Shown: positions 52,964 to 63,478, counted from the first letter of the stretch. The stretch is DNA of 64,000 nt from Deferribacter abyssi (GCF_049472655.1 NZ_JAQNCS010000008.1:1-64000); one strand, 5' to 3'. The notes: generated by a model not told the origin, from the letters alone. A program made the numbers and translations.

Positions 52964-55831
52964 ATGAGTGAATTTAATATGGAAGAATTTGCAAGAGCAT
53001 TTTTAGAAGAAGCAACCGAGTTATTAGAACAAGCTAACAATGATGTTTTGAAAATAGAAAGCAACCCAGACAACGAAACTTTAAATTCATTATTTAGAGC
53101 AATACATACAATAAAAGGAAGTGCTGGCGGTTTTGGATTTGATGAAATCTCAAATTTTAGCCATCATTTAGAAACATTGTTGGATAAAATGAGATCAAAT
53201 GAAGTGGAAATTACTCCTGGAGTTATTGATATAATTTTAGAAGGTCTAGACATAATTTCTGAAATGATCAGTGCTGCAAAAGATAATAAAGAATACAACT
53301 TAAATCAAACTGATATTATAGAAAATATAAATAAAATCTTGAAAAAAGATAATATTGAAGATTTCAGAGAAAAAGAACCGGCGTTAGAAGAAAAAAAATA
53401 TGATATAACAGTAAATAATATTAGTGACAATAGAATTAAAGATTTTCTACTTACAAATAAAAATATTGAATCTCCTTGTTATCAAGTCAAACTAGCAATA
53501 GATAGTGAATTTTTAGAAAATGGTTACGATCCTTTAGCATTTATTATAAATTTAAAAAAAGAATCAAAAAAAATGTTAGTTATAACAGATACAGATGTTA
53601 TTCCAGAGTTAAATGAATTTGATCCATTAAATCTTTATATCAATCCTGTTATTTATACTTTTACAGATTTGAACAAAAATGAAATTAAGGATATGTTTTT
53701 TGATCCTGAATGTGTTAAAGTTGATATTATATCTTTACAATATGAAGAAGAGAAAAAATTTGATGATGGAAATCTTGTTAACTTTGAAGGGCTTGACAAA
53801 GATTTGTTAATAGAACTACAAGACAGTATTGAGGATTATTTCAGTTCAATCGAAAACATTATTATTACTTTAGAAAAGGAAAAAAATATAGATAAAGCCA
53901 AGATAAATGAACTTTTTAGAGTTTTTCACAATATAAAAGGTGATGCTGGTTACGTAGGATTTAATTTCATTGAAAATTACGCTCATATGATTGAAAATAT
54001 TCTAGAAATGTTTAGAAAAGAAGAGCTTGCTTTTGATGAAAAAGCAACAGACTTAATTTTAAAAAGTATTGATGAAATAAGGCTTGTTTTGAACCATGCC
54101 ATCAATGGTAAGCAAATAGTGATTCCAGCAAATTATAGATATTTAGAAAAACTATCTAACACATTAGAAAAAGATTCAGCAAAATCTTCAGATATTGAAG
54201 GTATTGATATCTTCTTACAACAAACTGAACAAATGATGGAAATTATAAATCTTGCCACTGAAGGTGAAACAATAGATAAGAACATGTTAATTCGAGGAAT
54301 TACTGGATTAAAAAATGCTGCATCATTCATGAAATTTTCAGACTTACTTAATTTAATAGAAAAATTAGACGAAAAACTAAAGAATAACCAAGACATAAAA
54401 GAAGATATTACAACCATTAAAGACTATTTAAACAAACTCAACTCACCACCAAAAAAACTTGGTGAAATTTTAATTGATGAAGGTGCTATCACAGAAAATG
54501 ATTTAAAAGAAGCATTACAAGAACAAAAGCCAATAGGAGAAATATTAGTCGATAAAGGTAAAGTTGATAAAGAAAAAGTTGAAATTGCATTGAAGAAACA
54601 GAAAGTTATGGAAGAATCGTATAAAAAGAAAACTAGTGATATCGGATCAATTCAAAAACATTTTGAATCAAAAACAATGAAAATCGATCAAACAAAAATA
54701 GACAAATTCACTAATACAATTGGTGAAATGATAGTTGCAAAAAATAGTTATGAATACCTTGTTAACAAACTAGCCAAAAATTATAATTTACCAACAAACA
54801 TAATAAAAGAATTTAAGGATAATGTTTATTTGATATCAAGAATTGCTCAAGATCTTCAATCTGATATAATGTCTTTAAGAATGATTCCAGTAAAACAAAT
54901 CTTTCAGAAATTCCCTCGAGTTATTAGAGATATTTCAAGAAAACATGGGAAAAAAATAGACCTTATTATAACAGGAGAAGATACAGAAATTGACAAAAAA
55001 GTCGCTGATTTACTAAATGACCCTTTGATACATATTGTTAGAAATTCCTGCGACCATGGGATAGAAACACCTGAAGAAAGAGTTTCTAAAAACAAACCTG
55101 AGGTAGGTACGCTTGTATTAAAAGCTTTTCAAGAAGGTAGTTTTGTATACATTGAAGTTAGTGATGATGGCCGAGGAATAGATAAAGATAAAGTTTATAA
55201 AAAAGCATTAGAAAAAGGACTTATTTCACCAGATGAAACTCTAACAGATGATGAAATCATAAATCTTATCTTTAAACCAGGTTTTTCTACAGCTGCAAAA
55301 GTAACAGATGTCTCTGGCCGTGGTGTTGGAATGGATGTTGTCAGAACATCTATCGAATCTCTTGGAGGAAGTATTGATATTAAAACAAAAAAAGATGAAG
55401 GAACAAGGATAATTTTAAAGATACCTATGACCATCGGAGTCTCCACTGCTTTATTGATAGATAATAACGAAGAACAATATGCCATACCGATCGAAGATAT
55501 TATTGAAACATTAAAGGTTTCAGCAGAAGAGATAAGAGATTTACATTATGGCTATGGTATTTATTACAGAAATCATGTTTTGCCGATATATTCTTTATCT
55601 GAAATTTTGGGAGAAGAAAAAACAAATTTTAAAGGCGAAATTAGTATAATAGTTTTAAAAACAGAAAACAGACAATTTGGTTTAATCGTAGACAACTATA
55701 ACAATATCATCGATATTGCAGTAAAACCTGTTCCTAAATATTTATCTCACTTATCATATATAGGAGGTATTACAATTTTAGGTAGTGGTAAAGCTGTTAT
55801 TCTTATTAACCCAAATAAACTTATAAATTAA
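52964..55831 (+). CDS. cheA: Chemotaxis histidine kinase CheA with two Hpt domains
   Basis: 955 aa. Hpt 1 about 5-110 (H48 in FRAIHTIKGSAGG), a CheY-binding-type region (about 145-265), Hpt 2 about 275-385 (H322 in FRVFHNIKGDAGY) and a third helical segment without a phospho-His motif. A tandem LGEILIDEGAIT / IGEILVDKGKVD linker of secretion-ATPase N-domain type (about 494-550) comes next. Then dimerisation P3 (about 560-640), HATPase with IVRNSCDHGIETPE, SDDGRGID and GRGVGMDVV, and a CheW-like P5 (about 830-950). Two phosphorylatable Hpt domains could serve different receivers. Confidence 0.95.
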   Translation: MSEFNMEEFARAFLEEATELLEQANNDVLKIESNPDNETLNSLFRAIHTIKGSAGGFGFDEISNFSHHLETLLDKMRSNEVEITPGVIDIILEGLDIISEMISAAKDNKEYNLNQTDIIENINKILKKDNIEDFREKEPALEEKKYDITVNNISDNRIKDFLLTNKNIESPCYQVKLAIDSEFLENGYDPLAFIINLKKESKKMLVITDTDVIPELNEFDPLNLYINPVIYTFTDLNKNEIKDMFFDPECVKVDIISLQYEEEKKFDDGNLVNFEGLDKDLLIELQDSIEDYFSSIENIIITLEKEKNIDKAKINELFRVFHNIKGDAGYVGFNFIENYAHMIENILEMFRKEELAFDEKATDLILKSIDEIRLVLNHAINGKQIVIPANYRYLEKLSNTLEKDSAKSSDIEGIDIFLQQTEQMMEIINLATEGETIDKNMLIRGITGLKNAASFMKFSDLLNLIEKLDEKLKNNQDIKEDITTIKDYLNKLNSPPKKLGEILIDEGAITENDLKEALQEQKPIGEILVDKGKVDKEKVEIALKKQKVMEESYKKKTSDIGSIQKHFESKTMKIDQTKIDKFTNTIGEMIVAKNSYEYLVNKLAKNYNLPTNIIKEFKDNVYLISRIAQDLQSDIMSLRMIPVKQIFQKFPRVIRDISRKHGKKIDLIITGEDTEIDKKVADLLNDPLIHIVRNSCDHGIETPEERVSKNKPEVGTLVLKAFQEGSFVYIEVSDDGRGIDKDKVYKKALEKGLISPDETLTDDEIINLIFKPGFSTAAKVTDVSGRGVGMDVVRTSIESLGGSIDIKTKKDEGTRIILKIPMTIGVSTALLIDNNEEQYAIPIEDIIETLKVSAEEIRDLHYGYGIYYRNHVLPIYSLSEILGEEKTNFKGEISIIVLKTENRQFGLIVDNYNNIIDIAVKPVPKYLSHLSYIGGITILGSGKAVILINPNKLIN

Positions 55832-55895
55832 CCATTTAAAGAACAACACGCTATACGTAAAAACACTGAACGATATATTGTACAGTATTAAAATA

Positions 55896-57371
55896 TCAAA
55901 AAAATTCTACTTGAGATAAATCTTCTTCGTTTGCTTTAATTTGGTATATATCATTCTCAGTATATCCTTTTATAAACTCATTAGATGATCTAATACTGTC
56001 AGTTATATTGTCATTAATTCTATTAAGTTCGTTATTGAAATATTGTATCATATCTATAAGAATATTTTTTATTTCCTTTTCATATTGTTCAAAAAGTTTA
56101 CTATAATCCTTTCTATGGAATATAGCTTTTAATTCTTTCAACTGACTTTCTAATTCGTTATTACTTTCTACTAAATCATTAATTTTCTTATCAACATTCA
56201 TTTTTTCATAATCAGAATAAGATGATCTACTTTTTTCCAAAATAACATCAATTTCATCACTCAGTTGTTTCCAAATATTTATAGTACTAAAAAGAATCTC
56301 AATAAGTTCTTGTAGTTTATTATGGGTTTTGTTCATTGAATCTACCAGACTATATAATGAATCGTTACCAATTTTAGCTATTTCAATAGAAGTAACTACA
56401 ATTAAGATGTTAAAAGATTTACTAAATTTCTTCAAATCTAAAATATTACTTTGAGTTATCATTAACGTTTTTGATACTTCATTTATATTTTTAGATATGT
56501 CATTTATAATATTAAATAAGTGATCACTCTCTTTAAAAGTTTCACTAAAAATCCTCTCTGTTATAACAGTCTTACTAAGAATATTTTGGGTGTCAGAATT
56601 TAGATTATAAATATATGAACTCAACTCATCCTTGATGTTACCTAAGATTTCGACAATATCATCTTTAATACCGTTTAAAATTTCAACAGATCTTTCAAAA
56701 ATCTTTAACTTTCTTCCCTGTTGATAAGAAGATTCATCTTTATAATCTAAATTGCTCAATGCTTCCTCTATTTTAGCAATTTGCTGGACAAAAATATCAT
56801 GAAACTGTGAATATTCTATTAATTTTGATACATCTGTAATAATAGGTATATTTTCGATCTTCTTTATATTATCTTCATCAATAAATTGAAAATTATCTTG
56901 CACAGAATCCAATATTTTCAGTGTGTTTGTAAAATCTTCATATATTTTGTTAAAATTATCTCCTACTTCTTTTAACAAAAATTTTGCCTTATCAGAGTGC
57001 TTTTTTATCTCTTTACTAATATATGCAATAGTTGCTCCTTTTTCACCTAAATTCAATGTTTTACATATAGTGTTATATGACAGTATTTCTAAATCATCCG
57101 TAATTCCCATAAAAGTAGAAGTAGCAATTTCTATATCTTTTTTCAGTTTATTAATATCAATTTCACTTACTTTCTCCATTAATGATTTTTGAATTTCTTT
57201 TATTATATTAGATAAATCAGATACAAAATGATTAATATTTGAATCAATATAATTATTTAGCTCCACTATCTTTTTAAATTTCTTATCATTATAAGTTATT
57301 ATTTCGCTTATCAAAGCAACTATTTCTGTAAAAATATTATTTATGCTATTTACTAATCCTTGAAAACTCAT
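55896..57371 (-). CDS. Soluble helical protein with two degenerate receptor-like tips
   Basis: 491 aa, no membrane helix, coiled coil throughout. Two places copy the receptor hairpin without its canonical residues: about 93-120 (LEILSYNTICKTLNLGEKGA) and about 308-335 (SFNILIVVTSIEIAKIGNDS). In receptors this stretch is NLLALNAAIEAARAGExG. Like the 644-aa receptor it therefore has a two-tip layout, but altered for other partners. It lies on the opposite strand, overlaps the receiver gene at 57346 by 26 bases and faces cheA. Ribosome site AAGGG. Confidence 0.7.
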   Translation of the reverse strand: MSFQGLVNSINNIFTEIVALISEIITYNDKKFKKIVELNNYIDSNINHFVSDLSNIIKEIQKSLMEKVSEIDINKLKKDIEIATSTFMGITDDLEILSYNTICKTLNLGEKGATIAYISKEIKKHSDKAKFLLKEVGDNFNKIYEDFTNTLKILDSVQDNFQFIDEDNIKKIENIPIITDVSKLIEYSQFHDIFVQQIAKIEEALSNLDYKDESSYQQGRKLKIFERSVEILNGIKDDIVEILGNIKDELSSYIYNLNSDTQNILSKTVITERIFSETFKESDHLFNIINDISKNINEVSKTLMITQSNILDLKKFSKSFNILIVVTSIEIAKIGNDSLYSLVDSMNKTHNKLQELIEILFSTINIWKQLSDEIDVILEKSRSSYSDYEKMNVDKKINDLVESNNELESQLKELKAIFHRKDYSKLFEQYEKEIKNILIDMIQYFNNELNRINDNITDSIRSSNEFIKGYTENDIYQIKANEEDLSQVEFF

Positions 57372-57738
57372 ACTTTAACCCTTTTAAAATATCTATTAAT
57401 TTAGATTTGTTTATTGGTTTATAAACAATCTTATCAAAACCAATAGATTTTAAGCTACTCTCCTGAACTATATCTGCCGTAAAAGCAATAAATTTTAATC
57501 TCTTATTACTACACATAGATTTAATGTCATCTAATAAACTCTCCCCCCTTTCTCCATTTTCTAATACAAGATCTATAAAAACAGCGTCAGGAATATCTTC
57601 TTCACATTCAACATTTTTTAACTCATTTCTGGCTTTAGCAGCCGATAAAAAAACTTTGTATTTGACGCCCAGTTCTTCACAAACAAATTTAAAAAACATA
57701 GTATGTAGCGTATTATCATCAATTAACCACACATACAT
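57346..57738 (-). CDS. Single-domain response regulator
   Basis: 130 aa receiver domain: LIDDN pocket, phospho-Asp in AVFIDLVLENGERG (about 54), Thr in FTAD and Lys in VYKPINK. It has a GAGGG ribosome site and is the first gene of a two-gene unit with the degenerate two-tip protein, which suggests that the two proteins interact. Confidence 0.87.
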   Translation of the reverse strand: MYVWLIDDNTLHTMFFKFVCEELGVKYKVFLSAAKARNELKNVECEEDIPDAVFIDLVLENGERGESLLDDIKSMCSNKRLKFIAFTADIVQESSLKSIGFDKIVYKPINKSKLIDILKGLKYEFSRISK

Positions 57739-57878
57739 TCCAACTACCCTCGATATTTCATATACTTAAAAATCAATTTAATCTATTTCACATGTTTAAA
57801 TTCAAACAAACTTAACGTATATTATAAAATAATACAATGCGTTAACTTTATCAATAACCAATATAATATTTTTAACCA

Positions 57879-58520
57879 CTATACAACAATATGATCATAA
57901 TTTATAGTAACTGAAATATTCTTTTTTGCTATACTACTTGTTATCTTTATTCCTAATTTTTCAGCTATTCTCCTCACAACTTTTAATCCTAACCCGGAAC
58001 CACTGACACCAAACCTATCAGTTTTAACTGGAAACTCAAAAACAGAACTATACCGTTCACCAATATTTATCAGCTCATTCCTTATAATAATCAAGTTATC
58101 ACTAATATTAATTTCCATGCTTCTACCATGCCTATATGCATTAACCATCAAATTATACAGTAAAGTATCAAAAAGTCTTTTATTAGTAGAAATTGAAATA
58201 TTCTTCATTTTTCCATCAGAGTCATCAATTGTTAAAAACTCTTTATTTACTAAATAGTTATTCATTAAGTCAGAATTAACACTTTTAAAACTCTTGCATA
58301 AAGGAAATACTTCCTTTTGACTTTTTTCATCAAATTTATCTAAAAAAACCATTATTCTTGAGTTACAGAGTAAATCCAAACAAACAGAAATATTATAACA
58401 CATTTGCATTGTTATTTCATCATTTAAAAATCTAAGTTTTATAATTTCTCTAATAGGATTTAAAAAATTAACTCCATCATGATAAATTTTTCTAATTAAA
58501 TCATTTGAATTAAAACACAT
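57879..58520 (-). CDS. Short histidine-kinase-type ATPase protein
   Basis: 213 aa, no membrane helix. The C-terminal HATPase_c domain has an N box NLMVNAYRHG (about 128-137) and a G2 box GVSGSGLGLKVVRR (about 181-194); the G1 box (DxGxG) is missing or altered. The N-terminal helices begin IRKIYHDGVNFLNP, where the His could be a phospho-acceptor by position, but the HisKA consensus is weak. A soluble kinase, or an ATPase that acts on the STAS protein at 49882, are both possible. Ribosome site GAGG. Confidence 0.7.
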   Translation of the reverse strand: MCFNSNDLIRKIYHDGVNFLNPIREIIKLRFLNDEITMQMCYNISVCLDLLCNSRIMVFLDKFDEKSQKEVFPLCKSFKSVNSDLMNNYLVNKEFLTIDDSDGKMKNISISTNKRLFDTLLYNLMVNAYRHGRSMEINISDNLIIIRNELINIGERYSSVFEFPVKTDRFGVSGSGLGLKVVRRIAEKLGIKITSSIAKKNISVTINYDHIVV

Positions 58521-58692
58521 AAAAACCTCACTTTCTTATTAATTATAATATAAAAAAAATAGTTTTCAAACAATTTAAACTTATTAAAAAAAGTAAAAAA
58601 ATATAATAACTAAAAAACTTCACCATTGATAAATTTACCTTATAATATAACTTAAAAATATCCAATACTAATAACATAGGAGTCTAGTAGAA

Positions 58693-60057
58693 ATGAAGAA
58701 CTTATTAGCAAAATCAAATAATTATTTAAATGAAATATATATTGATATTGGTAAATGTGAAGTAATAAAAAACATTCCATGTAAAATAAAAATTGTATTA
58801 GGATCTTGCATAGGAGTTATCTTAGCTGATACTGAATTAAAAGTTGTAGGAGGAATACATATTTTGCTTCCAAATTACAAAAAATATAAATTGGAAGATA
58901 AAAACATCACAGCATATGCAGATACAGGTATTATTCATTTAATAAAAATTATGAAAGAATACGGTTGTAAAGAATCTAATATCAAAGCAATAATAGCAGG
59001 AGGAAGCAGTATAGGTGGTACAGATTATTTCGATATAGGAATGCAAAACTATATTACCACTAAAAATATATTAAACAAGTTAAATATCAAAATCTTGCAT
59101 GAAAATTGTTTAGGGGATAAACCAAGAGTTTTGATATTTTATACTGATAATTTCAAATTTAATATCCTAACATTAGGTGACAATAAGCAATATGAAGAAG
59201 ATGATTTTTCTAGCATAGACTATTCCAAATTTTTAAATGAAATAAATGAAATTAAATTTGAACTACAACCACGAGTAAATAAACTAATAAAACTTATAAA
59301 ACTACAAAAAGAAGATACCGATCTTAATCAGCTTGAAACGATAATAAAAAGTGATGACTTTCTTGCGTTAAAAATAATTAAACACGTTAATACTTCCTAC
59401 TATTCTCCCAAAACAAGGATAACAAATATAAAATTAGCACTCTCTTACCTTGGAATCAAAAATTTTTTCAAGTTTATATATTCAGAGTTAATGAATTCTA
59501 TAAGCGTTGATGAATTAAAGTTCTATTCAATTGATTCAAGAGGTTATAAAATTCATGCTTTCACTGTTGCTCTACTATCCGAATATATTGCTGAATATTC
59601 TGACTGTAATCCTGATGAGTTATTTCTTGCAGGTTTATTTCATGACATAGGTAAAATTTTTATAGATAAATACTCAGGATTAAAGTACAATGTCTCTGAC
59701 AGAGCAAAAGTTTTAAAGTTTGTAGAAAATTCTATAAAAAACACTTTGCACGCAAAAATTGGAGGTGATTTCTTAAAAAAAATCAATATTCCTGATATTA
59801 TATGTGAAGCTGTCTATAATCATCATACTCCACAATACACAAGTCCTGAGTTTAGAAGATTTGTTTCAATTATAGCTTTTTCAAACTCTATAGTGTCAAA
59901 CTATATTTTAGGTTCAAATATATATATATCAAAACTACCTTTTAACAGTTCATCTGACATAGTTGAAAATTTAGGTATTGACTTCAACACGTTAGAAACT
60001 ATAATTAGTCAAATAGGATATTTTTTTTCAATAGCAGAGGAATTAGTTGATGATTGA
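58693..60057 (+). CDS. cheD: CheD-HDOD fusion protein
   Basis: 454 aa. Residues about 10-155 are CheD, the receptor glutamine deamidase: C39 in VLGSCIGV and H56 in GGIHILLP, with the same 17-residue spacing as characterised CheD, then AGGSSIGG. Residues about 185-445 are an HDOD domain (DLNQLETIIKSD, KLALSYLGIKNFF) with LFHDIGKIF and HHTP as HD-like residues. I know CheD as a small single-domain protein, so this fusion is unusual. AGGAG lies 10 bases upstream. It overlaps the second cheR by 8 bases. Confidence 0.87.
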   Translation: MKNLLAKSNNYLNEIYIDIGKCEVIKNIPCKIKIVLGSCIGVILADTELKVVGGIHILLPNYKKYKLEDKNITAYADTGIIHLIKIMKEYGCKESNIKAIIAGGSSIGGTDYFDIGMQNYITTKNILNKLNIKILHENCLGDKPRVLIFYTDNFKFNILTLGDNKQYEEDDFSSIDYSKFLNEINEIKFELQPRVNKLIKLIKLQKEDTDLNQLETIIKSDDFLALKIIKHVNTSYYSPKTRITNIKLALSYLGIKNFFKFIYSELMNSISVDELKFYSIDSRGYKIHAFTVALLSEYIAEYSDCNPDELFLAGLFHDIGKIFIDKYSGLKYNVSDRAKVLKFVENSIKNTLHAKIGGDFLKKINIPDIICEAVYNHHTPQYTSPEFRRFVSIIAFSNSIVSNYILGSNIYISKLPFNSSSDIVENLGIDFNTLETIISQIGYFFSIAEELVDD

Positions 60058-60880
60058 GGACCTTGAGATTGTAAATAAAATCCTCGAGATATTATATCAA
60101 CATAAAAAAATTGATTTTACTAGATACAAACTAAACACCATTATTAGAAGAATAAGTCATAGATTAATTGCATTGGGATTTAAAAACATAATGTCATACT
60201 ATAATTACCTTTTAGATAATCTTGACACAGAAGTTGATGCTTTAGCTAATATTATACTTATAAACACATCAGAGTTTTTCAGAGATCCTTTATATTTTTA
60301 TATTTTTGATAATCTTGTAAATACATTGACAAAAAAAGGTTGTGATTATATTAAAGTGCTTAGTGTTGGTTGTTCTTCTGGTGAAGAAGTCTACACGTTA
60401 TTAATGATATTAAATGAATACAGGGAAAAAAACCCAAATTTTAATTATAAGATTGTAGGTATAGATATAGACCATGATGCTGTCATGGATGCTTTAGAAG
60501 CAGTTTATAATAAAAACTCATTAACAAATGTACCTCTAAAATTCATAGAGAAATATTTTATCAATCAGAATGATAAGTTTATATTTAATAAGCAGCTAAT
60601 ACCTAATGAAAGTATTACGTTTATAAATGAAAATTTTTTAGATACAAATTGCAGTAAGATTATAGGTGTATTTAAATATAATTTTATATTTTGTAGAAAT
60701 TTATTAATTTACTTAGATAAAGCAGCACAAAAGACCTTAATTAAAAAATTTATTGATATTTTGGCTGTTGATAGTTATCTTTTTCTGGGTAAAAGTGAGT
60801 ATATAGATAAAAAATATACAAATCGTTTTAAAGAATTATTTGAAGGTGTTAAAGTTTATAAGTTTATATATGAAGGGTAA
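60050..60880 (+). CDS. cheR: Chemoreceptor methyltransferase CheR (second, intact copy)
   Basis: 276 aa from ATG 60050. Helical N-domain (about 1-75) with YKLNTIIRRISHRL, then the SAM-dependent methyltransferase domain: VLSVGCSSGEEVYTLLM (about 99-115), VGIDIDHDA, FIFCRNLLIYLD and FLGKSEYI. All expected residues are present, unlike the frameshifted first copy. It overlaps the CheD-HDOD gene, coupling deamidase and methyltransferase. Confidence 0.94.
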   Translation: MIEDLEIVNKILEILYQHKKIDFTRYKLNTIIRRISHRLIALGFKNIMSYYNYLLDNLDTEVDALANIILINTSEFFRDPLYFYIFDNLVNTLTKKGCDYIKVLSVGCSSGEEVYTLLMILNEYREKNPNFNYKIVGIDIDHDAVMDALEAVYNKNSLTNVPLKFIEKYFINQNDKFIFNKQLIPNESITFINENFLDTNCSKIIGVFKYNFIFCRNLLIYLDKAAQKTLIKKFIDILAVDSYLFLGKSEYIDKKYTNRFKELFEGVKVYKFIYEG

Positions 60881-60887
60881 TAGCCCC

Positions 60888-63353
60888 ATGAAAATAAAAT
60901 ACAACATACCTCATATTTATAGTTACGATAAATTTTACTTGATAATAATGCTGTTTTTATACCCATTAATTTATTTGGTGCCTATCTTCTTCATAAAACA
61001 TCAAAGAGAATCTCATGTTTTACTCACTCTTTTTTTCCTAAATGCAATTTTTATCTCATTTATTGTTGTTATAGTTTCAATGAAACAATGGAAAAAATAT
61101 AAAGAAATTTATAAACGCTTAGAAGAATATGAGTTGTTAAATAAAGTAAACACCAAAATACTGGAAAAAATCAATAATTCATCTACTTTTGAAGATTTAT
61201 TTGCCGGCATATTCAATACCTTGATAGAAAACAATTTTATATTTGGTGGGTCGGGATATTTATATGATAATGAAAACAAAAAACTCTTACTAAAGTACGC
61301 AAAATGTAGTCATAATAATTATGAAATCAACAAAGAATTTGATGTTGATCAGTTCATAGGTAGCTTTAGTATTAACCAAAAAAAGCATTATACTCTTTAT
61401 TTAAAAAATATAAATAAAAATATAATCTTTTTATCCGGCATGAGTAACATAGATTCTTTTTTTGTTAATTATTTCCCTATTTTATATAAAAATGAAGTAA
61501 TTGCAGTTTTAGAGTGTTTATCTTTTGAAGATCTAAATAAGAATATCATAATGACGTTACAAGGACTTATAAAACATATAGGTTACGCAATCCAACAATT
61601 AAAATATACAGAAGCTTTATTAAATATGAGAAATCAATTAGAAGAAAAAAACAGAATTTTGGAGGCTCAATATAAAGAGTTGCAAGCTCAAAGTGAAGAG
61701 CTGGAAGCTCAATCTGAAGAACTCAGAGTTCAAAAACAGGAATTAGAAGAATATAGTAAAAAATTAAAAAATGCACAAAAATATAAAACAGAATTTATTG
61801 CAAATATGTCACACGAATTAAGAACTCCACTAAATTCTATTGTTGGATTAAGTAAACTTTTATTAGAATCCAAAAATATAGATAATGATGTGTTAGAAAA
61901 ACTAGAAATCATACACACAAGCGGAAAGCAATTATTAAATATTATTAACGATATTCTTGATATGTCAAAAATAGAATCTGGTAAATTAGAAATAAATATA
62001 GAAAAATTTAAAATAAGCGAAATAATAAATTATGTATCAAAGATAATAAAACCTCTTTGTATAGAAAAGAATATTGATTTTCAAGTTAATTTTGAAGACA
62101 GTGATCTAATTTTAAAAACAGACAAACATAAAATTATACAAATTCTACTAAATATTTTATCAAACGCAGTAAAATATACTGATAAAGGCAAAATAGAGAT
62201 GTCTGTGCAAACTCAAGACCAAAACATTGTAATTTCTGTGGCGGATACAGGACAAGGTATTCCAGAAGAGTTTTTACCACATATTTTTGAACCGTTTACA
62301 ACATTTAGGAAGAAATATTCCATACAAGGGACTGGTCTTGGTTTAGCACTCACAAAAAAGCTTGTTGATTTATTAGAAGGTAAAATAGAAGTAAAAAGTA
62401 TTGTTGGAGAAGGAAGTATATTTACTATTTACCTCCCAATGAAATTAAGCATTTCTAAAAATGAACTTGATCAAAAAGACGAATTCATTACTATGGAATT
62501 TCTCGATAAAAATATGGAAACTGAAAATTCAGATAATTACAATGCAAAAATATTAGTCGCTGATGATGATGTTCTTGTTTTAAGTGAAATAAAAAAACTA
62601 TTAGAAGAATTTCCTTTAAATTTAAAAGTATTTATTGCTACTAATGGGTTAGATGCTAAAAATATTATTGAGAAAGAATCTCCTAACCTTATCCTGCTAG
62701 ATTTAGATATGCCTAAAATGAGTGGATTTGAAATTTTAGATAATTTATTGGTTAACAATATAAAAACAAACGTTATAATTATTACAGCAATGAGCTTAGA
62801 TAAAAAACGATTTTTAGGGTACAAAAATATTGTAAAAGGTTTTTTCATTAAAGGTAAAGATAATAGACAATATTTAAAAGAACTATTAAACAAATTTTTA
62901 AATGTTCCAAAAACTATAAAAGAGCCAAAACAAGAAAAAAATGACACACCTGTCGATACAAAAAATATTATTGAAAAAGAGACATATAATGTTTTACTCG
63001 TTGAAGACAATTTTGCTAACAGATACCTAATAAAAGAGATTTTAAAAGACTATAATGTCATAATAGATGAAGCAGAAAATGGCTTAGAAGCCATGAATAA
63101 ATTAAGAAATAAAAAATACGACATAGTGTTGCTTGATATCCAAATGCCTGTAATGGACGGTTATGAGACAATAGAAAAAATAAGGAGTAATTTTAAAGAC
63201 ATTTATGTTATAGCTTTAACTGCAAAAGCTTTTAAAGATGAGGTAGAGCATCTAAAAGAATTAGGTTTTGACGATTTTTTAATAAAACCTATTAATATTG
63301 ATTTATTTATATCGACAATAAAGAAAAGATTTAATTTACAAAAAATCAATTAA
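60888..63353 (+). CDS. Membrane hybrid histidine kinase with GAF and two receiver domains
   Basis: 821 aa from ATG 60888 (GAAGGG upstream); longer frames to 60840 overlap cheR. Two membrane helices (about 15-65), a GAF-like domain (about 85-245), a heptad linker with repeated QSEELEAQ motifs, HisKA (ANMSHELRTPLNS, about 305-317), HATPase (NILSNAVKY, DTGQGIP, GTGLGLALT), receiver 1 (about 555-670, LLDLDMPKMSG) and receiver 2 (about 700-820, LLDIQMPVMDG). No Hpt domain; the separate Hpt protein at 63479 is the natural relay partner. Confidence 0.93.
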   Translation: MKIKYNIPHIYSYDKFYLIIMLFLYPLIYLVPIFFIKHQRESHVLLTLFFLNAIFISFIVVIVSMKQWKKYKEIYKRLEEYELLNKVNTKILEKINNSSTFEDLFAGIFNTLIENNFIFGGSGYLYDNENKKLLLKYAKCSHNNYEINKEFDVDQFIGSFSINQKKHYTLYLKNINKNIIFLSGMSNIDSFFVNYFPILYKNEVIAVLECLSFEDLNKNIIMTLQGLIKHIGYAIQQLKYTEALLNMRNQLEEKNRILEAQYKELQAQSEELEAQSEELRVQKQELEEYSKKLKNAQKYKTEFIANMSHELRTPLNSIVGLSKLLLESKNIDNDVLEKLEIIHTSGKQLLNIINDILDMSKIESGKLEINIEKFKISEIINYVSKIIKPLCIEKNIDFQVNFEDSDLILKTDKHKIIQILLNILSNAVKYTDKGKIEMSVQTQDQNIVISVADTGQGIPEEFLPHIFEPFTTFRKKYSIQGTGLGLALTKKLVDLLEGKIEVKSIVGEGSIFTIYLPMKLSISKNELDQKDEFITMEFLDKNMETENSDNYNAKILVADDDVLVLSEIKKLLEEFPLNLKVFIATNGLDAKNIIEKESPNLILLDLDMPKMSGFEILDNLLVNNIKTNVIIITAMSLDKKRFLGYKNIVKGFFIKGKDNRQYLKELLNKFLNVPKTIKEPKQEKNDTPVDTKNIIEKETYNVLLVEDNFANRYLIKEILKDYNVIIDEAENGLEAMNKLRNKKYDIVLLDIQMPVMDGYETIEKIRSNFKDIYVIALTAKAFKDEVEHLKELGFDDFLIKPINIDLFISTIKKRFNLQKIN

Positions 63354-63478
63354 CTTGCTAAAAAAATAAACACATTTACTGTTAATACTTATCTTTACTC
63401 ATTTAAAAACGTATTTTAATCCTTTTTATAATACAATATAATAAAATGTCAAAAAATCCACATATCTACTAAAAATAT

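Noticed and set aside
61620..61780. Tandem-repeat region (QSEELEAQ-like) as a DNA repeat or CRISPR-like array
   Set aside because: The repetition is heptad coiled-coil coding within the hybrid kinase, with no spacer structure.
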